Positions 22,269 through 33,873 are shown, numbered from the stretch's first letter. The stretch: 64,000 nucleotides of DNA from Anodontia alba (GCA_964016985.1 OZ024827.1:82163835-82227834); one strand, 5' to 3'. A program made the numbers and translations. The notes: generated by a model not told the origin, from the letters alone.

Positions 22269-22842
22269 AATTTGAATCGAAACGTTTAGGCGTCTTTATG
22301 GTCTACGTATGATCTCTCCACAGCGTATACTGCATTACATCATCTGATTGAAGATAAACGAAGACACTTTATTTGGCTCGCAACGAAGAAAGTGCTTTTA
22401 CACTTCTCATGTTATAAGAATTATAAATAATGGTCTTGTTAAAAAGTCTGTAATGCCTTCTTTATCTTTTAGATAACATTTTAATTAGATTAAGAACTAA
22501 ACTTATAGGCAAACTGTTGCAATGCAAACGAATTGTGCTCCTCTTTTTGCAGATTTGCTTTTATTTGTTATGAGAGTTTATGAAGTTTTACTAAATGGTG
22601 GACTGCATATACCCTACTGAACTTTAATGAAATAAAGCCAATTTTTCTGATGCCGAGGCAAGTTTTTTTTTATTTGAATCTATCTATATCTAATGGATAG
22701 TAACAATTTGAATTTATGACAAACGAACAGAATTTGATTTTGATATTATCAACTTTCCTTTATCTGGATGGCGATGTCCTCCGGGAGACCTCATATGGAG
22801 TATACGAATGTCAACTTATTCACTTGGTCAGAGTTTCTTCAA

Positions 22843-22985
22843 AAAAGGATAAAAAAGGGGTGTCAAAATCACAAGTCTCAGCCAATCCCAAACACCAAGG
22901 GGACATAGTGACTTCTATTGTCGTAGTCCAGGGTGTGCCACAATCACAAGTAACAGCCAATCTCAGACACAAAGGAGACTAACCT
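22843..22985 (-). mobile_element. Short tail fragments inserted in copy A2
   Basis: Two adjacent pieces resemble the terminal ~50 bp of a retroelement tail in reverse: CAAAATCACAAGTCTCAGCC and then CAGGGTGTGCCACAATCAC. They interrupt the ORF of A2 (the normal text is at ~3265-3290). Confidence 0.55.
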
Positions 22986-23725
22986 TAAAAATTCCAACTG
23001 TTGTAACAAAGCCCTTACTGTCGAACTATTAAACAGGAATACCTTTATCATAAATCTCGTAAGGCGTTTCCGAAATTTTTATCATAGATACAGTGCGTTG
23101 GTAGAAAAAAACAGAGTGTCGGACTGAAAAAAAAAACTGCAACAAGGTATATCAGAATCAAAATGTTACGTTGACAGTTTACAGAATGAGAACGTGTAGG
23201 GGAAATCTAACTTTTCGTAACAATTCAGAAAGCTAAGTAACTGTTATAAAAGTATATGTTAGAGTCTATTTTGCGGCAGAATGCATGCCTAGTTTTCAGC
23301 CCTACCACTATTTATGCCTATATTTAGCTCTTTAATTGCACGACGACGGTTTGGGCCTCAGAAGCAACGATGGCCTCTTCGTGAAGCTTTAACAAGTTGG
23401 CTGGGGCTTGATGATATGTTTTGGCATGGCCCAGTGTGGTTTATCTATTAGTTTTCTTTAACTCTGGCTCGCAGCTGGTGTAGAATTAACCATGTGTATT
23501 CGTCTTTGTTTATCATAGTGATTTATTTTAAGTTTTCGCTATAATGCATCGACTGTGTAGGTAGCCCTTATGCGAACCATTTTTAAAGGTTTTCATTATT
23601 AAGAGTTGCATTGTGATCTAGGGTAAAGTTGGGCGATTGTAAAAGTGCTTTAGTGTTTAGTCCTTTTAGCATTGCAATTACCTCGCTTTGGGAAGAGAGA
23701 GCTGATCTGTGTGTTTTTGCATTAG

Positions 23726-23835
23726 CGTAAATGAGGTTTGCAACAGAACTCTTTTTCAAAGCTAGCACAATGGGCCAAATGTTCCCAAAGGAAATAAAAA
23801 TATAATCTGCAGTGTAGTGAGGTACGAGGAGATGT
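23726..23835. repeat. Fragment of the 14164-14560 repeat
   Basis: Shares ATGAGGTTTGCAACA, ACAATGGGCCAAATGTTCCC and AATCTGCAGTGTAGTGA with that duplicated block. It lies between two oppositely oriented retroelement relics. Confidence 0.65.
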
Positions 23836-23849
23836 TGTACGGCAGCCTC

Positions 23850-24392
23850 TATAATGTCAGTCTGATTTTCCCGTAAGAAAGACTTCATAAAAGCTCTTTC
23901 ATAACAAAAAAGAAACAAATCTTCAACAAGAGGAGCAAAATTAGTTCCCATCTAAACAATAACAGTTTACCTATAAAGTTAAGTTCCACATCTAAAAAGA
24001 ATAAAATGTTCTCCAAAAGATACACAATGTATCACAGACTTTTTAACACGACCATAAGTTATAATTATCCGTTCTTGAGGACTTAAAAAAGCAAATTTTT
24101 CGTCGCAAGCCAAATAAATTGCTTTCTTCCGAAACAAGCGTTACGTCATTTAACTCAGTAAGTTTCTCTTTCATTAGATGATTGGGTAACATCGTCTACA
24201 GTTTTGAGAAATTAAACATAGACAATATAAAAGCCTTACAGTTAAAGATTTAAATTTATTGAGAACTTCACTGGAATTTTTTATGAATAATTTATTCCGT
24301 CCCTTTCATAAACAAATTAACAGTATCTGATCCAATGTCTTTGACAGTAGTACGGCATGAAGATAACAGTTTGGACAATACAGTTACTATCA
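23850..24392 (-). mobile_element. Family A fragment, minus strand
   Basis: The RT segment only. The minus strand reads GTNFAPLVEDLFLFCYER (23951 downward), preceded by decayed text for the LNKFKS and YDFSTLY regions up to about 24390. No tail is present. It faces copy A2 tail to tail. Confidence 0.75.
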
Positions 24393-24583
24393 AGCAATTG
24401 TATTACAGTTCTGATGTAATGAAGTCGTCACATGATAATAACATTACTAGCAATTTTATCAGCCGGAATCAAAACATACTTCCTTTGAAATTCATTGATA
24501 CCTTGTTTCAAGCATCGAAAAGAGAATTTCGGTTTACATAGGTATTTGTATACGACTGAAATGTTTACAGAACATTTTCATTA
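24393..24583. other. Unrecognised spacer
   Basis: A short unique stretch between retroelement and P7 sequence. Confidence 0.4.
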
Positions 24584-25020
24584 TAGGGATCAATCATGGT
24601 CTTCAAACATTAACATTCGCCAGATCCCGAAGGAGGTATTGAAAACCGGGGCCGGAGGCCGCGGTTTTCAACACCGCCCAAGAGACCTGGCGAATATTAA
24701 TGCATTGAAAAACCATGTTTGATTGCTATTATTGCAGAAAACCTGAAAATATTTGCTACATTTTGCGTTATTTTTTATTTATTTATTTTTTTTGCACTAT
24801 TTTGTTCCGCCTTTTCACCGATGTCTCACACACGCAATTTCCATGGATTATGTTCGGGCGGTAGACATCTCGTGACGGCAACAATTCTATAAACCCGGTA
24901 TACTGAAAGTTGCGTAGCCGTGCATTAAAGCGCGCGAATTGCCTCGTTAATACACGACTTTTCGCCGGTTAATTTACGGATGTTAACTATATGCGGCACT
25001 GCTTTTTATGCAATAATACA
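24584..25020 (+). mobile_element. P7 element, near complete
   Basis: Starts with a strong hairpin: arms AATGTTTGAAGACC-like text and ATTCGCCAGATCCCGAAGGA up to GAAAACCGGGGCCGGAGGCC, facing CCGCGGTTTTCAACACC and GAGACCTGGCGAATATTAAT. It then has a T-rich spacer, TTTTCACCGATGTCTCAC, CATCTCGTGACGG and a second set of short inverted arms (GTGCATTAAAGCGCG / GTTAATACACG), ending near GCGGCACTGC. Confidence 0.7.
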
Positions 25021-25089
25021 AAATATCTTCACTGTTATGTAAAAGACACGGCATTCGTATGTGCCGCGCCAATCAATAACGTGTCTTCG

Positions 25090-25260
25090 TGCATATGCGC
25101 ACAGCGAAAGCCCAAAATAGCCTGCAGATTCATGCAGTCTGATCAGGAGCACCTCTGTCCACAAACAAAATAAATGGATACTAATGAATGTTTCGTGACA
25201 GCAAATGCCCAGATAAGACTTTGAGCATGTGCAGGATTATGTGAATCCGCGCAGTTTGCG
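25090..25260. repeat. P9 dispersed repeat copy
   Basis: Contains AATAGCCTGCAGATTCATGC, GTCTGATCAGGAGC and GAATCCGCGCAGTTTGCGC. Confidence 0.5.
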
Positions 25261-25270
25261 CATATTCTAA

Positions 25271-25580
25271 CATTACGAAAACACGCCTATATAATTTTGA
25301 CCCCCTTCAACCCCACTTTTATATAGTAAAACTGGGATTTACAGGGGTATACATTATTTTAATTATTTCTGCTCAAAAACATAGATTGTGGGTACTCGTT
25401 AGAACCGCCTCGGCGATTGTGGGTACTCGTTAGAACCGCCTCGGCGAGGCAGTTCTAACGAGTACCCACAATCTATGTTTTGAGCAGAAATATGAAAAAT
25501 ATCAGAATTTTTATCTGAAAATTTTCCTTTTTTTTGTTGTAAAGTTTTCAATATAATTGAATAGACATGTTTCCTTAATG
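25271..25580 (+). mobile_element. H element with duplicated core
   Basis: Ends CATTACGAAAACACGCC and TGTTTCCTTAATG. The left arm end ATTGTGGGTACTCGTTAGAA is repeated twice before the perfect paired arm (25443-25490). The extra arm is probably a slippage event at the hairpin. Confidence 0.85.
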
Positions 25581-25784
25581 GGCATTTTCGCTTGAAGCAG
25601 CCCACGTGAGAAAACAATGTCTGCTGCTCCTGGTGTTACAGTGCCCCACAAGAATATGAAAACATTCAAATCTATGAGAACATTTTGACCCACTCACCCC
25701 TGAATTTCTGAAATAGGCTCATACATCTATTTTGGACACATCCATTGTTGCTAATAGTAAAAACCGATGAAAGAATGGCAAATA

Positions 25785-25850
25785 CTGTAAGTCCTGATTT
25801 GACGGCTCATTAAGGGCCGTCTAATCTGGATCTACACTGTTTGCAAAGGA
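25785..25850. repeat. P8 short palindrome
   Basis: Arms TTTGACGGCTCATTAAGG and GGCCGTCTAATCTGGATCTA, then ACACTGTTTGC. Confidence 0.55.
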
Positions 25851-26186
25851 ATCCATGCTGGTCTGCAGAGATAAAAGGATTCAAAATGCTTTTTATAGCA
25901 GAGACCGGTTGCATGTATTGAAAACGTCATTTTTTACCGTTTTGATAGTACGAGTTAATACACAAATAAAATAAAAATCTAAGCGATTGCCTTTAAAAGC
26001 AAAGAACACAGAAAAGAACAAACATCGTAGACTCTTTGTATGCAACACCGTAGTTTGCGAGGCTGCAGACGCACCCTTCCCCCTCCCTATCACTGGATTA
26101 AGAGGTATTCGATTTTCAAAGTAAATAGAAAAGACTGAGGGATTTCAAAGAAAACAAAAGTATAATCTGCACTATGAAGAAAATAC

Positions 26187-26561
26187 CTTCAACAACAGAA
26201 TTAGAGGCCGCAACGGAAGTATGTTCTTTAACACCATATCTTGCACTAAACCCCTCTACCAGTGATCTGCCGTGTGCTTTCTTTATATGATATTCAATAC
26301 GAAACTCTATATCAGTCAGTTTATCAAACGGTCTGTTGGTATTGCAGTATTTGACTTTTCCGATTTGAATGTATGTCCAACTACATCCAATATCAAAATC
26401 GTCAAAATACAGATATATAATTTTTAAGGAAACTGTTTTTATAAGCCAGTATTCATCGTACGTGTGCTGACCCAGGAAGGATTTAGAAATGACGGCAGCT
26501 GACGGCCAGTAGCATCCAGCAGATACTATTTCACGATCGGTAGACATGCAAGTAGGTATAG
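26187..26561 (-). CDS. CUB domain exon (last recognised exon of the modular gene)
   Basis: A 375-nt exon, 124 codons, phase 1 at both ends. The acceptor is TTTTTTTTCAG at 26562 upward and the donor is GAAG/GTATTTTC just below 26187. The translation starts with a cysteine within 4 residues (IPTC), has EIVSAGCYWPS, YDEYWLIKT near residue 40, LYFDDFDIGC near 55, then YIQIG, YCNTN and the closing GFSARYGV near 105. This is the strand pattern and end motif of a CUB domain (about 110 residues, extracellular, protein or sugar binding). The 3' neighbour exons were not found. A stretch of retroelement-like repeat lies just after the donor. Confidence 0.8.
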
Positions 26562-27034
26562 CTGAAAAAAAACAACAACAAAAAACAAAAAGAATATAAG
26601 GATCTATTATGAGTGTCCATACAGGATAGGGTAATTTCACCCGAGGGGAAGGAACTACAACCAGGGACCAGATTTGCCGAGTCCCTGGTTGAAAGTCCTA
26701 CCCCGACGGTGAGATTTCCTTATCCTGTAAGGACTGATTCATGATGAATTCTTTTTCTCCCACCTTTAATTGTTCCTTGGAGTCACATGGTCATGCGAGA
26801 CAGAAGTTTTTGACATGGGCAAAAACATATCTCATATAGGCAAAGGTGGGAGAAAATACAAATTCTTATTTCTGGATTTTTTATCAAATCTTTTATAAAA
26901 ATGTAATTTCCAAACTTTGAATATAAATGCTTACAAAAACTACAGCTCTTGGCATTGTACTTGCTAATGACGGGATAAAAAAAATAAGCCAGCGCACGAC
27001 AACTCCAAAAATAAGAATTGTGCGATTAGTGAAG

Positions 27035-27085
27035 TCTCAGATCAGCCTGCGCATCCGTGCAGTCTGATCAGAGACTTCGCAGATC
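27035..27085. repeat. P9 core palindrome
   Basis: CAGATCAGCCTGCGCATCCG and GTGCAGTCTGATCAGAG form the central palindrome of this family. Confidence 0.55.
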
Positions 27086-27179
27086 GCATCTGCCAATAAC
27101 AGCCTCCGGGCTATCAAAAGAGGAATAAACGAGAACCCTTGCCCACTGGGAGGATGTACTGGGAGGCTGATCTGAGTCA

Positions 27180-27380
27180 TGGCTGGCCACACAGCCCTTA
27201 TGGTAGATTTTGTCTTGCGCTGGTTCAAATATAAATACAGATACTCAGGAAATGACACAATCTCGAATCTCACAACTTTCCTGAGGCACCAAACGGTGAC
27301 GAGGACCAAACACTGGCAAAAAAGAATGCCACATATAAAACCATCGACGAAAAGAACAAGAAAGAATCGCTTCACAGGAA
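27180..27380 (-). mobile_element. Possible diverged retroelement tail
   Basis: Read on the minus strand, GTTCTTTTCGTCGATGG, the GTTTTATATGTGGC-like run and the open frame of about 110 codons resemble the composition and order of retroelement tails elsewhere in the window. The match is weak. Confidence 0.3.
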
Positions 27381-27666
27381 GCAGCGTGTCAAGAATAATA
27401 CAAAAGCTTATTAATCGATGTAAAATGACATGATATAATGTAGATGTTATGTGATAGAATGTATGCCTTGTTGTTCACCCGATTAAGATCAAAGAGCCAT
27501 TTCATCAGTATCTACACGGCTTGCCATTATGTTTTAGAATTTAGACTAAACCCCTATTTCTATTTACGGACGTCTAAATCAAGGGACGAAATACTCTATT
27601 TCAGAAACCCAGGGATGAAAGGTTGAAATTATTTATGTCTGTCGTCCAAAAAGGGCATTTGCAAAC

Positions 27667-27728
27667 AGTATAGACCCAGATGTGACGTCGCAAAACGCGG
27701 CATCTGACCACCGACTACACTGTTTGAA
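27667..27728. repeat. P8 short palindrome
   Basis: CAAACAGTATAGACCCAGAT, then GGCATCTGACCACCGACTAC and ACTGTTTG. Confidence 0.6.
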
Positions 27729-27763
27729 TCAAATAAAGGAATTTCTATTTAACATGTTTTAAC

Positions 27764-27860
27764 AAAAAAAAAAAAAATAATAAAAAAAATAAAAAATAAA
27801 AAAAATAAAAAAATAAATAAATAAATAAATAAATAAAAGAAAATAAATAAATAATAAATA
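27764..27860. repeat. A/T-rich simple repeat
   Basis: Runs of A interrupted by single T, grading into (AAAT)n. It generates an aromatic-rich frame on the minus strand that is not a gene. Confidence 0.9.
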
Positions 27861-28092
27861 CTAACCGGATATCCCTTCTACTTGTAACGGACCCGTCCCA
27901 AAAGTTTGAAGGAGAAAATGTCGATTTATGATTGATTTTGCTTATAAGCTGCATAGCCTGATGCTGCCTCTTGAACAAATTGAATAGAGAATAATCGTTA
28001 GGAACTTCTGTGGCAGATATTCGGTTTGCACATTTTATGTTTTATGTCTGGCTATAAAAGTTACGCCTAAATGACACACAAAAAACATAATA

Positions 28093-29215
28093 GAAGGGAA
28101 GGCAATGATCAGGAACCGATACAATTATCCCTCACCTCCCATCAGAGACATCGAAGGGAAAGAAACACAGACACGAAATAACTATACCCTAATGGAAACA
28201 TCACAAGCGGAAAGCCAAACGGACAGTTGCTGTCCCGCAAAGTGGCCAAATGGCTATCCAAAACAAAAATATGTAAGCGACACACACGTTCAAAGACGAA
28301 GTATAACAAAAATAAAACATGACAGAAGAACCACCTTGGAACGGTCAGTGAAAAATATTTCACTGGGGGGCTTAAACGATTTTACGTGGCCACAATCCAC
28401 GCCTTTACTTCTGCCACGGTTTAGACATATAATTTGTTCAGTCCGCATGACGGCTTCCTAACTCATCAGTGCTACATCTCCAAGAATACAAAAAATCAAC
28501 TAATTACAGAGATGCAACAACGACAGCACGAAACAACTGAAGTGCTGGAGCAAAAGAAGACCAACAGTTAGACTACGGTGGGCCCGACAAAAGATAGAGC
28601 ATCAAGAACCAACCAACATTACCCAAAATTAAATTTTAAGTAAGCCTTTAAGCTGGAACCATCAGAGAATCTGAGGCCTAACCCGCCGGCGTGCAATTAA
28701 AGAGGGAAGCAAAGTTATTAACCATGATTGGATTAACAACAATGCATGCAGTCAGTTGTATAACATTTATGTTGTACCTAATCTTTTTATATCGAAGAAT
28801 GATTTTACGAAATTGGGTTCTAAAGTCATTGCAAGCATATATTTTCCTGCATTTATACACTAAGTCACCATAAAATTCGGGTTCCAATAGGCCTTGTTGC
28901 AGAAGAGATTTTAGTCCAACATTGAATTTTGAAACTAAATCGGAATGACGTTTATAAAACTAAGAAAAAGGCTTTACGTAGTTTATGTTACCGATAACCC
29001 AGATTAAGAAGTTTAGCAGTTAACAATTTATTACGAGTGTTGAAGTCAGTTACGTGACTAGACACTCTGGCAAATCGAATTAATTGTGAAATATAAAAAC
29101 CGTAGGATGCCGCACGAGGAACAGCACCATCCAAGAAAGGAAAATTTACAATCTCAAAATCAAAATCATCGCGTTTGCAGGAAATATTCCGACATCGATC
29201 GGAAAACGGTTTGTG
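28093..29215 (-). mobile_element. Penelope-like family B copy B1
   Basis: 5'-truncated. On the minus strand the C-terminal ORF text (RKAF, EPEFYGDLVYKCRKI near 28880, LFNCTPAG near 28690) is followed by a tail that ends at about 28093 next to AATAGAAGG. The tail differs from family A. It retains the equivalent of TGACCGTTCC but with other 3' sequence (TATCCCTCACCTCCC in plus orientation). Stops and frameshifts are present. Confidence 0.75.
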
Positions 29216-29224
29216 CTGAGCGTT

Positions 29225-29360
29225 TTACCTTAAATGAATATATTTTGTTCTGATTGACCATATCTTCTCAGAACCATTTGTCTTTTCTGTTTTTGTGTTT
29301 TGTTCTCTAATATTTACCCTTGATTTAAATTAACGTCGAATAATTGATTTCATTCACGAG
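29225..29360 (+). repeat. Dispersed repeat R, fragment
   Basis: Shares TTTTGTTCTGATTGACCATA and GTGTTTTGTTCTC with 9270-9350. Confidence 0.55.
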
Positions 29361-29632
29361 AAATCTCATGATCGAATTTTGATCTTATCAGTTGATGGGA
29401 TGAGTGGCAATCTAGTCGAACTGGTAACTTGAACTCCGGATGCTTCCGTCATTTTTCAATACAGAGTAAGGTAAGTGACACACCCGAAAAGACAATCTTC
29501 ATCTCCATGGTGGAAAAAAAACGAACTGATAAATGATTGGATATCTTATAGAGAAAATATCGACATATATCGTTTTACGATTATTTAATCAAACTGAAAA
29601 TAAGCCTTTCAAAGGGCACACATTTTTTGTTA

Positions 29633-30530
29633 TTGAAATAGAAGAAAGGAAGGCAGTGATCAGGAATCGATACAATCACCTAACATTTTCCGTTCCAACA
29701 CACCAAAAGGAAAGAAGGGCGCACTTAAAACAACGGCAGCAAAATCAAAACACTACAAACAGAAAGCCAAAAGGACAGTTTCTTCCCAGAAATGGCCAAA
29801 CAGCTATCCAAAATAAAAATTGCACCGAGACAAACATGCAAAGACATACAATGACAGATATAGTAAACCATAGCAGAAGCACCTCCTAGGAACGGTCAGT
29901 AAAAATACTATTTGGGCGCTAAAATCAATTCTACGTGTCCACAAATCTCGCCCTAAGTTCTGCCATGGTATACATAAGATATTTGTTCAATCCGCGTGAA
30001 GGGTTCCCACCTATCAGTGCAACATCTCCAAAAATATTAAACACAAACGAAAACAGAGCTGAAACAACGATGAGGACTCATCAACAAGAAATAACTGAAA
30101 TGCTGAAACAAAAGAAAACCAACAGTAGAACTCCGGTGGGCCCGACCAGAGCCAGAGCATTAGACACAAACTGACTCATTTTAAAGTCTTTAGATCTGAG
30201 CCATCATAGAGTCTGAGGCCCGCCCGCCGGAGTGCAACCAAAGAGGGAAGCAAAGTTATCAAACCATGACTGGGTTAACTACCATGCATGCAGTCTGTCG
30301 TATTACATTTATGTTGTACCCAATCTTTATATCGAAGAATGATTTTACGAAATTGAGAGTTAAAGTCATTGCAAGCAAATATATTTTCTGAATTTATATA
30401 CCAAGTCACCATAACATTCAGGTTCCGATATGGCTTGTTGCAGAAGAGATTTAAGTCACACTGAATTTTGAAGTCAAATCGAAATGACGTCTGGAAAATT
30501 TAGAAAAGGCTTTGCGGAGTTTATAGTACT
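29633..30530 (-). mobile_element. Family B copy B2, 3' half
   Basis: The tail (from AATAGAAGAAAGGAAGGC) and C-terminal ORF region of a minus-strand family B copy. It stops at about 30530 in the codons that read YYKLRKAF. The matching 5' half of the same copy resumes at 31883, so the element was split by copy A3. Confidence 0.75.
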
Positions 30531-30540
30531 TATATATCTG

Positions 30541-31880
30541 ATTTCATGAAGTCTCTCTCACATGAAAAACAGGCTGCCATTACTACTTCAAGATACCTTG
30601 ATGATTTGTTAAATATTGACAATATTTACTTTGACCAAGTGGTGGACCGCATGTACTCCACTGAACCCCAGTTAAAGAAAGTCAATTCTTCCGGTACCAA
30701 GGCGACTTTTTTGGATTTGATCTACTCGTATGTTTATCGTATGGTACAGTTTCCACCAACATTTATGATAAATGGGACGATTCTGATTTTAAATAAAGTC
30801 AAATTCCCTTTTCTGGATGGCGATGTGCCCCAACCTACCCTATATGGGGTATACATATATCAGCTTAGACTCTCCAGAGCTTCTTCAAATCTTAATGACT
30901 TTAACTGCCGTTATAAAGCCCTTACTGCCAAACTTCTTAGGCAGGGCTACCCATTATTTTAAACTTCGTACGGCGTTTCCGAATTTTTATCGCGGACATA
31001 GTGCTTTGGTAGAAAAATATAAAATCAGTCTGAAAACACTTCTGCAACAAGGTATATCGGAACTAGAATTTTACGGTGACTTAGTGTACAGATTTAGAAG
31101 AAAATGTGGGAAAATATAACTTTTTAGAGCAATTCAGAAAATTAATTAACCATTATAAAAGAAATGGCTATAGCCTGGATATTGTTCGGCAGTCAGCATG
31201 CCTAATCATCAACCCAATCATGGTTGATGGGTATGCTTCACTCTTTAATTGCACGACAGGGGTTCGGGCCTCAGACTCAATGACGGCCTCTTCATAATTT
31301 TAACCAGTGGGTTGGGGCTTGACGATTTGTTTTTGGCTTGGCCCGCCGTGGTTCAACTGTTGGTTTTCATTTACTTTGTCACACATTATAATTAGCTATG
31401 AGTACTCGTCTTTGTTTATCATAGTGATTAATTTGACTTTTATGTTTTCGCTTTGATGCAATGTCTGAGCTGGGAGCCTTTATGCGAACCGAATTTTCAT
31501 GTATTTCTGTATTAAGGGTTGCATCGGGACCCATGGTGAAGTTGGCTGGCCGTAAAAATGCTTTAAACCCCCGGTGGTTTATTCTACTGACCGATCTAAG
31601 GCGGTGGGCCCGGTGTTAGTCTTTTTCTTTGTTGTTAGTAGCTTATTCTACAAGGCGATTTGTTTTATGTCTTACTATGTATTATATTATTCTTGCGTTT
31701 TTTTTTCAGTCCTTTAACATTGCGATTACCTCGCTAGCAGAAGAGAGAGCTAATCTTAGTTCTTTTCGTACGTTTGTTCGATTTGCTTTCGTTTGGTTTT
31801 GTCTGTTTCCTCTTCCTCTTGGTCTGGGAAGGGCTGCGGTTTGTAATTGTGGCTCTCTCTTGACTTTTCTCTTACTTGTT
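30541..31880 (+). mobile_element. Family A copy A3, nested in B2
   Basis: 5'-truncated plus-strand copy. It starts at GATTTCATGAAGTCTCTCTC (the RDFMKSLS codons just after GIPMG), retains YLDDLLNID, FPFLDGDV, LLQQGISELEFYGDLVYR and VRASDSMTASS with frameshifts. It ends at the usual terminus CTTTTCTCTTACTTG. It is a pseudogene and the catalytic half of the RT is missing. Confidence 0.8.
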
Positions 31881-31882
31881 TT

Positions 31883-33310
31883 TAAAGAAATTTAGCAGTT
31901 AACAATTTATTTCGAGTGTTGAAGTCACAAACATGACTATACACTCTGAGCCGAATAAGTTACGAGATATAAACACCGTAGGATGCTCGACGAGGACTAT
32001 CCCCATCCAAGTAAGGAAAATCTACGAACTCGAAATCAAAATCATCGCGTTTAATATATAACTTTTGTATGAAATAAACCTATCTAAAATAGATAAATGC
32101 AAGTCCAAAAACGGAGCTTTAGTTTTAGAAGAATTTGTTTTATTTAATCTCGGAAGGATAAATTTGACTTATCAAACCATCAGAATACTTATTATCAATA
32201 TTTAATAGTAGTTCAAATATCTAGACGTTGAGCTGAAAGATTTAATAGCTTGAGATTGCTTTTCATCAGAAAGAGATATCATGAAGTTTCTTTCATAACA
32301 GAAAAAGAAAAAATCAGCCACAAGCGGGACGCAATTCGTACCCATCGGAATACCAACAAATTTTCTAAATAGTTTAGTACCAAATCTTATATAAATATTG
32401 TCGTGTAGAAAAGTGAGAGCTTCACACATTTTCTGACATGACCATAATGTATACTTTTAATGCTTTTCGAAGTAGTTGCGGTCATGGTACCAAAGCCGTA
32501 ATCCAAAATCATTAATCCATAAACGAATGACGAATCAGAATGTTCAGACCAACAGACATGGACCCCAGAACAAAGGGTGTAATCAGGCGTCCGCGGATAG
32601 TAAGCATTACTTGGTAAGCAAGCTTCGCCCACCATGCCCATGGGCCTGAACGAAGGAAATATCGGTAGAAGCGTATGTCCGGGATTTGGGAAGTCTACTT
32701 ATGGCGCGTCACTGGCAAAAACATCAGAAACAATTCTGGAAACTGCCACATTGTAGGGATTGACTAGATCGAAAGTGAAAAAAAAAAAAAACAAACAAAC
32801 AAACAAAAAAAAAAAAAAAAAAAAAAAGAAAACAACAACAAAAAAAAAAACCCCACATTTTTTTCCGTTACATGCAACATTACAACCTTCCCTATTAACT
32901 GTCTATTCAATTTAATCATTAAGTCTTTTTCTTTCAAAAGATTATGCGGTAGTGTAGGGTAAAGCGAAGAAAAGTCATACGTAGACAGACTTGATGCACG
33001 AAAACTTCTGGATTTTAGTTTATTCAAAACTCCATTCGAATTTTTAATAGACAAATACAGACCCTTACCTGATCTTTCATAGACCTTGCCGCAATATTTA
33101 ATTACATGCTTTCTGATGGCAGTAAGACGAGGTAAACAACTTAGAAATTTCAGCAGTGATATAAGAGCTTGAATTTGCAATAAACCGTGCTTTGTGTGGA
33201 CTTTTGTGAAGTTTAGGCAAAAAATAAACGTAGGAAGCTTATCTTCACTTTCATTAACACTTACAGCAAACTCGGTGACTGCATGATAGACATGATTATT
33301 AACCACCTCT
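31883..33310 (-). mobile_element. Family B copy B2, 5' half
   Basis: On the minus strand, from 33306 downward: KLPTF (the equivalent of LPTLYWLPKLHK, frameshifted), LSTYDFSSLYPTLPHNLLKE near 33000, VGIPMGTNCVPLVADFFFFC near 32365, the STSRYL part of the catalytic box near 32225, and FPYLDGD near 32020. It is cut at 31883 after LTAKFL. An A-rich tract (32780-32850) lies within it. Confidence 0.75.
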
Positions 33311-33482
33311 CTTCAATCAAGTTTTGTAGTTCAAAGGTTTAAGTACCACCAAGTGCTTGCTGAAGAATGTTGACATAGTGGAACCGTCAAACAACGATGT
33401 CATTATTTGCGCTAGCGCACCACAAATATATCTACTAGACGGGTCATTCAGAGAAATCAAGCATAATTCCGTTCCATGAAAA

Positions 33483-33873
33483 ATAGAAGGAAAGGCAATG
33501 ATCAGGAGTCGATACAATTATCCCACACCTCCCATAAGAGACATCAAAGGGAAAGAAACACATACACGAAATAACTAGACCCTAATGGAAACATCACTAG
33601 CAGAAAACCAAACGGACAGTTACGTTCCCACAAAGTGGCCAAATGGCTATCCAAAACAAAAAGATGTAAGCGACACACACATTCAAAGACGAACTGTAAC
33701 AAAAATAAACCAAGACAGAAGAACCGCCGTGGAACGGTCAGTGAAAAGTATTTCATTTGCGGGGGGGGGGGGGGGGGGGGGGCGGAGGGGGGGCGGGGGG
33801 CGGAGGGGGGGGCGGGGGGCTTAAATCGATTTTACGTGGCCACAATCCTCGCCCGTACTTCTGCTGCGGTTCA
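33483..33873 (-). mobile_element. Family B tail (B3)
   Basis: The same tail text as B1 and B2 (GCAATGATCAGGAGTCGATA in plus orientation), 5'-truncated at about 33873. Its terminus at 33483 faces the upstream end of B2, about 170 bp away, in the same orientation. A G-rich tract (33763-33820) is expanded inside it. Confidence 0.7.
33763..33820. repeat. G-rich tract
   Basis: Runs of 6-20 G separated by single C or A. It is part of the tail and is expanded compared with the short G run at the same place in B1 (28363-28369). It could form G-quadruplex structures. The same tail position holds a G run in copy A10 (15497-15514). Confidence 0.85.

Larger units (their letters stand above)
21361..23725 (+). 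mobile_element. Family A copy A2, decayed, with nested inserts
   Basis: Begins near ATCACGAATCCGTATCG and runs through N-terminal ORF pieces (LPKLHKRH near 21880), RT remnants (altered GIPMGTN region near 22520), the C-terminal region and part of the tail (CCTCGCTTTGGGAAGAGAG at ~23683). Many indels and stops. It is interrupted by an H element (22085-22268) and by tail fragments (22843-22985). Confidence 0.75.

Noticed and set aside
27745..27978. Minus-strand frame (QHQAMQL, TFSPSNFW) that might be another exon of the modular gene
   Set aside because: Some resemblance to the start of the exon at 37933-38263 (FEEQHQ), but the only donor (CCG/GTTAGT) gives phase 2, the acceptor does not give phase 1 in the same frame, and part of it is A/T simple repeat.
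33763..33820. G-rich run as a telomere-like or regulatory element
   Set aside because: A G run occurs at the same place in other retroelement tails, so it is an expanded homopolymer within the tail.
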